Assembly: GCA_041667545.1 (NCBI GenBank)
Contig: JBAYES010000034.1
Coordinates: forward strand, 1-22,727
Direction: 5' to 3'
From: SLID01 sp041667545
GTDB lineage: Bacteria > Omnitrophota > Gorgyraeia > Tantalellales > Tantalellaceae
DNA length: 22,727 nucleotides
In this document: piece by piece, positions 7,937-15,727 of the stretch
Layout of the letters: every line of letters begins with the position of its first letter
Numbering within the stretch: position 1 is the stretch's first letter
The notes under the pieces: generated by a model
Told to the model about the DNA's origin: nothing
Databases searched by the model: none
Seen by the model: only the letters and a program-made list of their open reading frames with translations
Translations under genes and position numbers: made by a program

Positions 7937-8981
7937 GAAAGAAATAGACAAGATAGATTCCAATATAGTCCGGCTGATAGATCTAAGGGGCAGGATAACT
8001 TCCCGCATAGGTGAAATAAAGAATAAAAAATCCCAGCCTGTGTACAGGCCTGACAGAGAGAGTCAGGTCTATTCCAGAGTGATCAGGGAAAGTAAAGGGC
8101 CGATAAAGAAAGACTGCATAAAGGCCGTTTACCGTGAAATAATGTCTGGATGTTTGTCCCTGGAAAGACCTGTAAAAGTGGCTTATCTGGGGCCGCAGTT
8201 GACTTTTACGCATCAGGCGGCTTTAAAAAAATTCGGCGCGAGCCTGGATTATGTGCCCTGCGACAGTATATCCGGAGTGTTTGATGAGGTGGAAAAAGAA
8301 AAAGCCGATTACGGAGTAGTTCCGATAGAGAATTCCACGGAGGGGGCGGTAAATCATACCCTGGATATGTTCGTTGACTCCCCGCTCATAATATGCTCGG
8401 AGGTGTATTTGGATATTCGCCAGGACCTTCTCGCTTCATCGCGTGACCTGGGAAAGATAAAAAAAATATATTCTCATCCTAATGTTTTCGGGCAATGCAG
8501 GCTTTGGCTTGAAAAAAACCTCCCCACGGTTAAGCTGCAGGAGGTGGCGTCTACGGCCAAAGCCGCGGAGGAGGCCTCCAAGCGGCCTTTTTCGGCGTGC
8601 ATAGCCAGCGAGCTGGCCGCGGAAAGATACGGTCTTAAGATAGTGTCAAAGTCTATTCAGGATTCTTCCGTGAACATAACAAGATTTCTGGTAATATCGA
8701 ACCATCCCAGCGGAGTTTCCGGGAATGACAAAACGTCCATTCTTTTTTCTGTACAGGATACCCCGGGAATCCTGCATCAGATGCTGGGGGAGTTCAGGAG
8801 CCGAGGTATAAACCTTACGAAAATAGAATCGCGCCCGTCAAAAAAAGGTCTTTGGAAATATTATTTTTTCGTTGATATGGAAGGGCACAGTACTACGCCT
8901 AAGGTAAAAGCGGCGCTGAAAGAAATTGGAAAAACAGCGAGTTTTGTTAAAATACTGGGGTCTTATCCCTCGGCTTTGTGA
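7908..8981 (+). CDS. pheA: Bifunctional chorismate mutase / prephenate dehydratase
   Basis: Converts chorismate to prephenate and then to phenylpyruvate, the branch to phenylalanine. Domains in order: AroQ-type chorismate mutase (about 1-85: LRKEIDKIDSNIVRLIDLR, then KNKKSQPVYRPDRE); prephenate dehydratase (about 91-265: VAYLGPQLTFTHQAA, PIENSTEGAVNHTLD, and SSVNITRFLVI with the catalytic Thr of the TRF motif); and a C-terminal ACT domain (about 275-357: GILHQMLGEF, NLTKIESRPSK). The ACT domain is where phenylalanine inhibits this family. Length 357 is normal. The start lies inside scpB with GGAGGGG 6 nt upstream, so it belongs to the upstream operon even though its function pairs with the genes after 9259. 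Confidence 0.95.
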   Translation: MATRKIKDLRKEIDKIDSNIVRLIDLRGRITSRIGEIKNKKSQPVYRPDRESQVYSRVIRESKGPIKKDCIKAVYREIMSGCLSLERPVKVAYLGPQLTFTHQAALKKFGASLDYVPCDSISGVFDEVEKEKADYGVVPIENSTEGAVNHTLDMFVDSPLIICSEVYLDIRQDLLASSRDLGKIKKIYSHPNVFGQCRLWLEKNLPTVKLQEVASTAKAAEEASKRPFSACIASELAAERYGLKIVSKSIQDSSVNITRFLVISNHPSGVSGNDKTSILFSVQDTPGILHQMLGEFRSRGINLTKIESRPSKKGLWKYYFFVDMEGHSTTPKVKAALKEIGKTASFVKILGSYPSAL

Positions 8982-9002
8982 AAGTGTATGTTGAAATGAA
9001 AT

Positions 9003-9232
9003 TAGAGTTTCGCAAAATAGACTTTTATATCGTCGTTGCGAGGAACGAACGAAGTGAGTGACGAAGCCCTTAGTCTCGTGGGAACATATGAGGCTCAGGA
9101 TTTCGGCAGACTTAGTAGATGGCCGAAGCAATCTCAATAAATACAATAAGCTATAAGGATGCTTCGGTCCCCTGTACCGTACGGTACAGGGTCCCTCGCA
9201 ATGACGTGAAATCACTATTTCGCAGAACTCTA
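9003..9232. mobile_element. MITE-like palindromic repeat, copy 1 (between pheA and hisC)
   Basis: Imperfect terminal inverted repeats (TAGAGTTTCGCAAAATAG at the left; TAGAGTTCTGCGAAATAG read inward from the right) bound a 230-bp element. It is flanked by an 11-bp direct repeat, TGAAATGAAAT (8992-9002 and 9233-9243), which looks like a target-site duplication. Inside are nested inverted pairs (CGTCGTTGCGAGG with CCTCGCAATGACG; CCGAAGCA with TGCTTCGG) and a perfect 22-bp palindrome (9170-9191), so the whole element can fold as one long hairpin. It encodes no protein. A related copy in the opposite orientation lies at 16283-16559. The right end is only 26 bp from the hisC start. Confidence 0.75.
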
Positions 9233-9258
9233 TGAAATGAAATGTAATAGGGGGAGGA

Positions 9259-10377
9259 ATGGAGTTCCCGTTCAAAAAGTCGTTGGCCAGAATAATACCG
9301 TATCAACCCGGAAAACCCATAGACGAAGTTAAAAGAGAGCTCGCTCTTGAAAGGGTTATAAAGCTTGCTTCTAACGAGAATCCCTTTGGTCCTTCGGATA
9401 AAGTAAAACAAGCCATCGCCAAGGCGTCCCTTGATGTTAACAGATATCCTGACGGTGGATGTTTCTATCTCAGGAAAGCTTTAAGCGAAAAACTTTCTGT
9501 TTCGGCAGAGAACATAGTGTTCGGGAACGGTTCAGACGAACTTATAGTGCTTGCCTTGAGAGCTTTTGTTGAAAAGGGGCAAGAGGTAATAATGTCAGAC
9601 CCTACCTTTCTGGTATACAAAATAGCGTCGGCAATAGCCGAAGCCCAAGTGATATCGGTTCCCGTAAAGCTTTTTAAATATGATCTTAAGAAAATGCTTG
9701 AAGCGATAACGCCGCGTACCAGGATGATATTTATAGTGAACCCCGAAAATCCCACCGGTACTTATCTCTCTGGCCGTGAACTTGAAGAGTTTATCGAAAA
9801 AGTACCTTCTCATGTGGTGGTTTTTATGGACGAGGCTTATTATGAATTCGCGAGGGGCGGGGGTTATCCCGAAAGCCTGTCCTTTACGGCGAGAAAAGAC
9901 CGGAATGTCATAGTATCCAGGACTTTTTCAAAAGCGTACGGCCTTGCGGGGCTTCGCATCGGGTACGTTGTTGCCGGAAAAGGCCTTTGTGACGAGCTTA
10001 ACAAGGTGAGAGAACCTTTTAATGTTAATTCTGTGGCGCAGGCCGCGGCTATAGCCGCTCTGGAGGATGAAGCCGGTTTAGAACGGTCTTTGGGCCTTGT
10101 TCTTGCAGAAAAAGAGAAACTCTGCGGGGCCTTTAAAGAAATGGATGTAGAATTTGTGCCGTCAGAGACTAATTTTATATTGGTAAACACAAAAAGGGAT
10201 TCGAAAAAAATATTCAAAGTATTGCTTGGAAAAGGCATCATAGTCAGAGAGATGTCATCATGGTCTCTCAGAGGGTTTATACGCGTAAGCGTGGGTCTCC
10301 CCGAAGAGAACGACATCTTCATAGAAGAATTCAGAAAAGCTGTCGCATCAATGTCCCCTGAAATAACGGGACAATAG
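9259..10377 (+). CDS. hisC: Histidinol-phosphate / aromatic aminotransferase (PLP fold type I)
   Basis: A 372-residue PLP-dependent aminotransferase of the HisC family. Visible: LASNENPFGPS (substrate pocket), NPENPTGTYLS with the cofactor-contacting Asn, DEAYYEF, and SRTFSKAYGLAGLRIGY with the PLP-binding Lys225. In context (pheA before, aroF and tyrA after) it probably transaminates phenylpyruvate and 4-hydroxyphenylpyruvate; HisC-family enzymes can do both this and the histidine step, and sequence alone does not decide. The purine-rich ribosome-binding region GGGGAGG (9251-9257) almost touches ATG 9259 and a stop closes the frame upstream at 9238, so no earlier start is possible. AroF follows after 9 nt. 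Confidence 0.88.
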   Translation: MEFPFKKSLARIIPYQPGKPIDEVKRELALERVIKLASNENPFGPSDKVKQAIAKASLDVNRYPDGGCFYLRKALSEKLSVSAENIVFGNGSDELIVLALRAFVEKGQEVIMSDPTFLVYKIASAIAEAQVISVPVKLFKYDLKKMLEAITPRTRMIFIVNPENPTGTYLSGRELEEFIEKVPSHVVVFMDEAYYEFARGGGYPESLSFTARKDRNVIVSRTFSKAYGLAGLRIGYVVAGKGLCDELNKVREPFNVNSVAQAAAIAALEDEAGLERSLGLVLAEKEKLCGAFKEMDVEFVPSETNFILVNTKRDSKKIFKVLLGKGIIVREMSSWSLRGFIRVSVGLPEENDIFIEEFRKAVASMSPEITGQ

Positions 10378-10386
10378 GAGACACTT

Positions 10387-11403
10387 ATGATAATAGTCCT
10401 TAAACCTCTTGCCACACAAAAAGAAATAGAGCATATCATGGAAAAAGTCGAAAGCCTGGGGCTTAAGCCATGGGTTTCTGCCGGCATAGAAAGGACGATA
10501 ATAGGGGTTATAGGGGAGGAAGATATTCTCAGGTCTTTGCCTCTTGAGGGGTTCCCGGGAGTAGAAAGAGTGGTTTCCATATTAAAGCCGTACAAGCTGG
10601 CATCGCGGGACTATAAGAACGAGCCAAGTAAGATAGACGTCGGCGGAGGGATTGTCATAGGAGGGGAAAAAATAGCCGTTATAGCCGGGCCATGTTCGGT
10701 AGAGTCCCGGGAAATGCTGCTTGATGTGGCGGAGAAAGTGAAAAAAAGCGGAGCGGTGATGTTAAGGGGTGGAGCGTTCAAGCCGAGAACATCCCCCTAT
10801 AGTTTCCAGGGGTTGGGGGAGGATGGCCTCAAATATATGGCGGAGGCCCGCGAAAGAACGGGACTTCTATTGGTATCGGAGCTTATGGACCTAAGGAATA
10901 TAGACATGTTCCTGAGATATGTCGATGTTATACAGATAGGCGCGAGGAATATGCAGAACTATGATCTGCTTAAAGAGGTAGGTAAAACCAGAAAACCTGT
11001 CCTGATAAAAAGGGGTATGGCGAATACCATAAAGGAACTCCTTATGAGCGCGGAATATGTCCTGTCGGGCGGGAATGAAAAAGTAATATTGTGTGAAAGA
11101 GGAATAAGAACATTCGAGGACCTTACGCGTTTTACCCTGGATCTTAACGCTGTTCCGGCGATAAAAAGTGTAAGCCATCTTCCTGTAGTGGTCGACCCTT
11201 CTCATGGGACGGGTAAATGGGGTCTGGTCAAGGCAATGTCGCTTGCGTCTATAGCATGCGGGGCTGACGGCCTTATGGTGGAGGTCCACTCCAACCCGGA
11301 AGAGGCTTTTTCCGACGGCGACCAATCTTTGCTTCCGTCGGTGTTTGAAGATCTCATGAAAGATGCTTCCAGGGTAGCTTCTTCCGTAAGCCGGACTGTA
11401 TAG
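10387..11403 (+). CDS. aroF: 3-deoxy-7-phosphoheptulonate (DAHP) synthase, class I-beta
   Basis: Condenses phosphoenolpyruvate and erythrose 4-phosphate, the first step of the shikimate pathway. The 338 residues comprise an N-terminal ferredoxin-like regulatory domain (about 1-70, starting MIIVLKPLATQKEIEHI) and a TIM barrel with IAGPCSVES, RGGAFKPRTSPYSFQG, QIGARNMQNYDLL, LIKRGMA and VDPSHGTGKWGLV. The extra N-terminal domain is what gives Thermotoga-type enzymes feedback inhibition by Tyr/Phe, so this one is probably feedback-regulated too. TAGGAG precedes ATG 10387. It sits between the aminotransferase and tyrA. Confidence 0.95.
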   Translation: MIIVLKPLATQKEIEHIMEKVESLGLKPWVSAGIERTIIGVIGEEDILRSLPLEGFPGVERVVSILKPYKLASRDYKNEPSKIDVGGGIVIGGEKIAVIAGPCSVESREMLLDVAEKVKKSGAVMLRGGAFKPRTSPYSFQGLGEDGLKYMAEARERTGLLLVSELMDLRNIDMFLRYVDVIQIGARNMQNYDLLKEVGKTRKPVLIKRGMANTIKELLMSAEYVLSGGNEKVILCERGIRTFEDLTRFTLDLNAVPAIKSVSHLPVVVDPSHGTGKWGLVKAMSLASIACGADGLMVEVHSNPEEAFSDGDQSLLPSVFEDLMKDASRVASSVSRTV

Positions 11404-11446
11404 AATTATTGTCGGATAAGAAATTGTATCGGAGGAAAAAGATAAA

Positions 11447-12292
11447 ATGACATATGGCAAAGTAGTTGTTGTAGGAACCGGCCTTATAGGCGGGTCTATA
11501 GGTAAGGCTCTTATAGAAAGAAGGCTTGCTAAAGAGGTAATAGGTGTTTGCCGTAGAGTGGTCTCCGCCGAAAAGGCGGAGAAAGAGGGGGCGGTAACTT
11601 CCGCCGTAGTAAATAATTACAAAGAAAGCTGCGCGGGGGCTGATATGGTGATAATAGCGACTCCCGTTGATACCATAAAAGATGTTATCGACAGGCTTTC
11701 AGACTGTGCTTTCCTGCCGGGAGCGGTTGTTACGGACGCCGGAAGTACTAAAAAAGATATAGTGGAACATGCCGCGAAATATACAGGAAAAATAATTTTT
11801 GTAGGGTCTCATCCCATGGCCGGGTCCGAGAAATCCGGGGTAGAAAATTCCCGCGCCGACATGTTTGAAGGATCCGTGTGTCTTGTGACACCCGATAAAG
11901 GGACTTTGCCGGATTCTCTCAAAAAAGTTACGGATTTTTGGGCTTCACTCGGAGCGGCGGTTCACAAAATGTCCCCCGAAGACCACGATCACGGTATGGC
12001 GTTTTCAAGCCACCTTCCGCATGCGGCCGCGTACGCCCTTGCCGGACTGCTTGAAGAAAAGTTCCCTCCGTATATATTCGCGGGCGGGTTTAAAGATACC
12101 ACCCGGATAGCTTCTTCTGATGTGGCTTTATGGGCCGAGATATTTGACAGTAACCGCGAGAACGTTCTTGAGGCTATCAGAAAATATAAAGAAAAAATTT
12201 CTTCGATAGAGCGGGACATAAGCTCCTCGGATAAAAAAAATATTCGAGAAAAACTTGATAAGTGGAGAAAATTAAGAGATGAACTTGTTTGA
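11447..12292 (+). CDS. tyrA: Prephenate dehydrogenase
   Basis: Oxidative decarboxylation of prephenate to 4-hydroxyphenylpyruvate, the tyrosine branch. The 281-residue protein begins with a Rossmann fold (VVGTGLIGGSIGKAL), followed by IIATPVD, TDAGSTKKDIV, SHPMAGSEKSGVENS (substrate-binding region) and SSHLPHAAAYALA with the family's conserved His. No C-terminal ACT domain is present, so regulation would fall on DAHP synthase and the PheA ACT domain. A strong CGGAGGAAA precedes ATG 11447. The end overlaps cmk by 14 nt, implying coupled translation. Confidence 0.94.
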   Translation: MTYGKVVVVGTGLIGGSIGKALIERRLAKEVIGVCRRVVSAEKAEKEGAVTSAVVNNYKESCAGADMVIIATPVDTIKDVIDRLSDCAFLPGAVVTDAGSTKKDIVEHAAKYTGKIIFVGSHPMAGSEKSGVENSRADMFEGSVCLVTPDKGTLPDSLKKVTDFWASLGAAVHKMSPEDHDHGMAFSSHLPHAAAYALAGLLEEKFPPYIFAGGFKDTTRIASSDVALWAEIFDSNRENVLEAIRKYKEKISSIERDISSSDKKNIREKLDKWRKLRDELV

Positions 12293-12974
12293 CAAGAAAA
12301 TAAAGGCGGTGGCCATAGACGGTCCGGCGGGAAGCGGAAAGAGCACGATAGCAAGACTCGTGGCCGGAAAACTGGGGTACAGGCACATAGATACAGGGGC
12401 GATGTACAGGGCCCTTACTCTTAAGGTCATGAGAGAGGGGATAGACCTTTCGGATGAAAAAAAAATAGCGCAGATCGCCGGAGCGATTGATATAGACATA
12501 TTGCCTGCCGCGTCTATGGACGGGTCTTTGCGAGTGTTTTTGGACGGAGAGGATGTGACCGGAGACATAAGGACTATGGAGGTAACTTCTAACGTTAAAT
12601 ATGTCTGTAAGATCCCTCTTGTAAGAAAAAAGCTTGTAGCCATGCAGAGACAAATGGCGGAGTCTTCCGGCGGATCGGTGATGGAGGGAAGGGATATAGG
12701 CACGGTAGTTCTTAAAGATGCCCGGTATAAATTTTACGTAGACGCGTCATTCGATTGCAGGGTGGAAAGAAGGTTCAGTGAAATGAAGGCGAAAGGCGAC
12801 CTTGTCTCGAAAGAATGCGTAGCGGAGGATCTCAGGCAGAGAGACCATACTGACAAAACAAGAAAAGTCGGTCCTCTTAAAATGGCGGATGACGCGGTTC
12901 TTGTTGATACCACGGATCTTGCGGTCGACCAGGTAGTGGATATTGTGGTCAGGGCCGTGGAGAAGGGAACATAA
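12279..12974 (+). CDS. cmk: Cytidylate (CMP/dCMP) kinase
   Basis: Phosphorylates CMP and dCMP to the diphosphates. In the 231-residue product the P-loop is GPAGSGKST (near residue 15), followed by HIDTGAMYRALTL, the NMP-binding insert, and GRDIGTVVLKDA with VEDLRQRD-like residues downstream (here AEDLRQRDHTDKTR). It starts inside tyrA and its stop shares one base with the plsC start (TAATG). In many bacteria aroA lies between tyrA and cmk; it is absent here. The cmk-plsC-rpsA order is widely conserved. Confidence 0.95.
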   Translation: MNLFDKKIKAVAIDGPAGSGKSTIARLVAGKLGYRHIDTGAMYRALTLKVMREGIDLSDEKKIAQIAGAIDIDILPAASMDGSLRVFLDGEDVTGDIRTMEVTSNVKYVCKIPLVRKKLVAMQRQMAESSGGSVMEGRDIGTVVLKDARYKFYVDASFDCRVERRFSEMKAKGDLVSKECVAEDLRQRDHTDKTRKVGPLKMADDAVLVDTTDLAVDQVVDIVVRAVEKGT

Positions 12975-13624
12975 TGCTCTCGATGTACTTTATATCAAGG
13001 AGCGCTTTAGAGTGGACCGTAAGGGTGTTATTCAGGTTAAAAATAACCGGCCATGAGAATTTTCCCGATCCTCCTTTTATAGTCGCGGCGAATCATACCA
13101 GTTTATTGGACCCGCCTATTGTAGGAGCCGCCTGCAAAAATTATACGGTAAACTTCATGGTGAAACAGGAGCTTTTTGAGATACCGGTAGTTAGGCATTG
13201 GTCGAAAAGTGTGCAGTGTATACCCGTGAAACGGGGAGAGAACAGCATAAAGGGTGTACGCGAATCTCTCAGACGTCTTAAACAGGGCAAGGTGGTCGGT
13301 ATTTTCCCGGAAGGGACGCGGTCTTCCGACGGTGGTCTTCGCGAAGCTAAAATGGGAACAGGTTTTCTGATATCGTCCGCTAAAGTGCCGGTAGTACCCA
13401 TATATGTTTATGGTACGGCTAAAGCGTTTCCCAAGGGAAAAGGCATAAAACCATGGTCAAGGGTAGGTGCGGTCATAGGAAAGGCAATTAGTCCGGAAGA
13501 TCTTAACCTTGCCGGTTCGAGTGGTAAAGAACATTACGAAAGGGTCGGCAATGAAGTTATGTCGGCCATAGCCGGTTTAAGGGATTCTTTAGGAAAAGGG
13601 GTTATACCTGAACAATTCATTTAA
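12974..13624 (+). CDS. plsC: 1-acyl-sn-glycerol-3-phosphate acyltransferase
   Basis: Adds the second acyl chain to lysophosphatidic acid, giving phosphatidic acid at the inner membrane. The 216-residue product carries the catalytic box NHTSLLD (the HX4D motif, near residue 42) and the glycerol-phosphate-binding motif FPEGTRS (near 115), with VPIYVYGT further on. The hydrophobic N-terminus (MLSMYFISRSALEWTVRVLF) probably associates with membrane. Last gene of its operon: a hairpin repeat follows and the next gene, rpsA, has its own promoter. Confidence 0.92.
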   Translation: MLSMYFISRSALEWTVRVLFRLKITGHENFPDPPFIVAANHTSLLDPPIVGAACKNYTVNFMVKQELFEIPVVRHWSKSVQCIPVKRGENSIKGVRESLRRLKQGKVVGIFPEGTRSSDGGLREAKMGTGFLISSAKVPVVPIYVYGTAKAFPKGKGIKPWSRVGAVIGKAISPEDLNLAGSSGKEHYERVGNEVMSAIAGLRDSLGKGVIPEQFI

Positions 13625-13627
13625 ACG

Positions 13628-13870
13628 GTGATGGTGTAAAATTCCTTGCTGACTTTTGCGATACATTCAGAGTGTTCCTCCCAGGGGCGTTCGCCCGGCT
13701 CCAGCGGCCGGGCTCTCTCCACGTGGAGCTGTTTTGCTCCTCGCTCTTTCTCTGATAGCTTGCTAAAGGTACGCTCGCAGACCAATCCAAAACAAGCTCC
13801 CCGAGGCTCTGTCCGGAACACTCTGAACGTATCGCTTATTGAGAAAAGCCAACAACTTTTTTTACCAACG
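13628..13870. repeat. Long inverted-repeat element A between plsC and rpsA
   Basis: Two 21-bp arms (13658-13678 and 13815-13835) are inverted copies with one mismatch, starting GCGATAC and ending GTGTTCC. They enclose about 136 bp of GC-rich sequence with smaller palindromes (GGGCGTTCGCCC, CTCCACGTGGAG). Weaker inverted similarity continues outside the arms (GTGTAAAA...GACTTTTG on the left; complement GGTAAAA...GGCTTTTC on the right). The segment GTGATGGTGTAAA (13628-13640) is nearly repeated at 22686-22698. No U-tract follows the arms, so it is not a classic terminator, though it may still act as one or protect RNA ends. Outer limits are approximate. A 77-codon frame inside is composed of repeat sequence and is not counted as a gene. 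Confidence 0.65.
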
Positions 13871-13879
13871 TTTAAATAG

Positions 13880-13908
13880 TTGCAACTTGGGGGCAAAAAC
13901 GGTAGAAT
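13880..13908 (+). promoter_or_regulatory. Promoter of rpsA
   Basis: TTGCAA (13880-13885), a 17-bp spacer and TAGAAT (13903-13908). Predicted start near 13915, giving a leader of about 87 nt. It lies just downstream of repeat element A, which separates it from plsC. Confidence 0.65.
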
Positions 13909-13925
13909 ACTCCCTCAGGAGATGT

Positions 13926-13979
13926 GGCATATTCCCGGGCCGCGGGTTTTAAGCGCGGTCTAATACAAAGGCATATGCC
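13926..13979 (+). promoter_or_regulatory. Two-tier hairpin in the rpsA leader, possible S1 autoregulatory site
   Basis: The outer helix pairs GGCATAT (13926-13932) with ATATGCC (13973-13979). The inner helix pairs GGCCGCG (13938-13944) with CGCGGTC (13954-13960) around the loop GGTTTTAAG. The structure ends 5 nt before the Shine-Dalgarno AAGGAG (13985-13990). In enterobacteria the rpsA leader is folded and S1 represses its own translation there; a similar role here is an inference. Confidence 0.4.
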
Positions 13980-14001
13980 GTAAAAAGGAGCTGAGAAGGT
14001 A

Positions 14002-15663
14002 ATGATAACAAGGAAAGAGAACGGACAAGAGTATGATGAGATGGAGGCGCTTTACGAGGCGAGTGTGGCCGATGTGAAGGAAGGAGAGGTTATCAAGGGA
14101 AAGGTGGTGCAGGTAACCGACAAGGATCTACTTGTGGATGTGGGGTATAAGTCGGAAGGCATGGTACACAGGTCCGAGCTTATGGATCCAGACGGCGTAA
14201 AAGTGGGAGATGAGATAGATGTTTTTCTTGAGGCGAAAGAGAATGATCTCGGGATGGTGGTGCTTTCTCATGAAAAGGCCAAGAAGTTCAAGGGGTGGCA
14301 GAACATAACCGACAATTTCAAAGAAGGCGATATCATAGAAGGTAAAGTATTCAAGCAGGTACGGGGAGGGTTCATGGTGGATGTCGGTATGGAGGCGTTT
14401 TTACCGGCCAGTCTTTCGATGATGCAGGAATTTCCCGGGGACGGTATCATAGGCAACAAGCTTGCTTTCAAGATAGTAAAGATAAATATCCCGCGCAAGA
14501 ATATAGTCCTTTCCAGGAAGGAGATAGTGGATGAAAAACGCCGGGAGGAAAAACAGCTTATACTGGGAGAACTTAACAAAGGAGATATAGTTAAGGGGAT
14601 AGTGCGGAATATAACCGACTTTGGCGCTTTCATTGATATTGGCGGAGGGATAACCGGGCTTCTTCACATTACCGACATGAGCTGGGGCAGGGTCTCGCAC
14701 CCAGGGGAAGTGGTCAAGGTGGGAGAAGACGTAGAAGTGGTAGTCCTGGATTTCGACAAAACAACCGTTAAGGTCTCTTTGGGGCTTAAACAGAAAACTA
14801 AAAATCCCTGGGATGGAATAGGAGACAGATACCCTGAAGGTTGTGTCATCAAGGGTAAGGTAGTCAACATAATGCCTTACGGGGTTTTTGTGGAGCTGGA
14901 AAAAGGGATAGAGGGGTTAATTCATATATCGGAGTTCTCCTGGTCGAAAAGGATAGGACACCCGAGTGAAAGGTTCAAGGTTGGGGACGAGGTAGAGGCT
15001 GTCGTGATAAAATCTGACAGGGAGGCGCAGAAACTTTCTCTGGGTTTAAAACAACTTGAGCAGGACCCCTGGACAGGAGTAGGAAGCCGTTTAAGCGCGG
15101 GAGACAAGGTAAAAGGCAGAATAAGCGCGGTGACAGATTATGGCGCGTTCCTTGAAATCGAAAAGGGGGTAGAGGGGCTTATACATGTTTCTGACCTTTC
15201 CTGGACGAAAAGAATAACACATCCTAAGGACATACTTAAAAAGGACGAAGAGATAGAGGCCATGGTGCTTAATGTGGACGAGCAGAACAGAAGAGTGGCG
15301 CTCGGGGTCAAACAGCTGGAAAACGATCCATGGGACGAGATCGTTAAGAAGTACACTCCGGATACAGAATGGGACGGCAAGGTGACCAATGTCACCAATT
15401 TCGGCATCTTCGTAGAGATAGAGAGAGATCTTGAGGGACTTTTGCATGTTTCGGAAGCCGAGACAGACAAGGGCAGAAAGATCGAAGATGTCTATAAAGA
15501 GGGCGACGAGATAAAGGTAAAAATACTCCATATAGACGGGGTGCAGAAAAAGATAGCTCTCAGCAATAAAGGTCTTGCCAGGCCCGCAGTGGAAGAAGAG
15601 GGCGTAACATCTGAAGAGACGGCATCAGTAGAGGACGAATCTTCCGGGGAAAAAGAACAGTAA
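14002..15663 (+). CDS. rpsA: 30S ribosomal protein S1
   Basis: S1 binds mRNA on the 30S subunit and helps it load and unfold. The 553 residues contain six S1 (OB-fold) repeats, at roughly 27-93, 108-171, 193-261, 278-348, 365-435 and 452-522. Repeats 3-6 are the most alike, each with a GVFV/GAFL core and LHI/IHV strand, and repeats 3-5 end in LGLKQ or LGVKQ before an NPW/DPW linker. This is the six-domain form, as in proteobacteria, close to the usual 550-560 residues. The tail is acidic (EEEGVTSEETASVEDESS). It has its own promoter and a strong terminator 14 nt past the stop, so it is probably monocistronic. Confidence 0.96.
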   Translation: MITRKENGQEYDEMEALYEASVADVKEGEVIKGKVVQVTDKDLLVDVGYKSEGMVHRSELMDPDGVKVGDEIDVFLEAKENDLGMVVLSHEKAKKFKGWQNITDNFKEGDIIEGKVFKQVRGGFMVDVGMEAFLPASLSMMQEFPGDGIIGNKLAFKIVKINIPRKNIVLSRKEIVDEKRREEKQLILGELNKGDIVKGIVRNITDFGAFIDIGGGITGLLHITDMSWGRVSHPGEVVKVGEDVEVVVLDFDKTTVKVSLGLKQKTKNPWDGIGDRYPEGCVIKGKVVNIMPYGVFVELEKGIEGLIHISEFSWSKRIGHPSERFKVGDEVEAVVIKSDREAQKLSLGLKQLEQDPWTGVGSRLSAGDKVKGRISAVTDYGAFLEIEKGVEGLIHVSDLSWTKRITHPKDILKKDEEIEAMVLNVDEQNRRVALGVKQLENDPWDEIVKKYTPDTEWDGKVTNVTNFGIFVEIERDLEGLLHVSEAETDKGRKIEDVYKEGDEIKVKILHIDGVQKKIALSNKGLARPAVEEEGVTSEETASVEDESSGEKEQ

Positions 15664-15676
15664 CTTAAAATAACAG

Positions 15677-15726
15677 AAGACCCGTATACATGCGTCGGTA
15701 TTTGCATATATACGGGTCTTTTTTTT
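15677..15726. terminator. Intrinsic terminator after rpsA, shared with the convergent gene
   Basis: AAGACCCGTATA (15677-15688) pairs perfectly with TATACGGGTCTT (15709-15720) for 12 bp. ATGC/GCAT adds further pairing inside, and eight T follow on the + strand (15719-15726). The - strand gene stops at 15728, so its transcript also enters the hairpin; the - strand tail (CTGTTATTTT) is a weaker terminator. Confidence 0.9.
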
Positions 15727-15727
15727 G

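Noticed and set aside
8982..9258. CRISPR array or tRNA in the pheA-hisC gap and in the 16.3-16.9 kb gap
   Set aside because: There is no regular repeat-spacer pattern and no cloverleaf; the repeats are inverted or a single tandem pair inside a mobile element.
9864..10595. 243-residue - strand frame
   Set aside because: It is antisense to hisC and aroF, both clearly real genes, and resembles no protein I know.
13646..13879. Overlapping frames of 77 (+) and 91 (-) residues between plsC and rpsA
   Set aside because: Both lie mostly inside inverted-repeat element A and encode low-information repeat sequence; no ribosome-binding site supports them.
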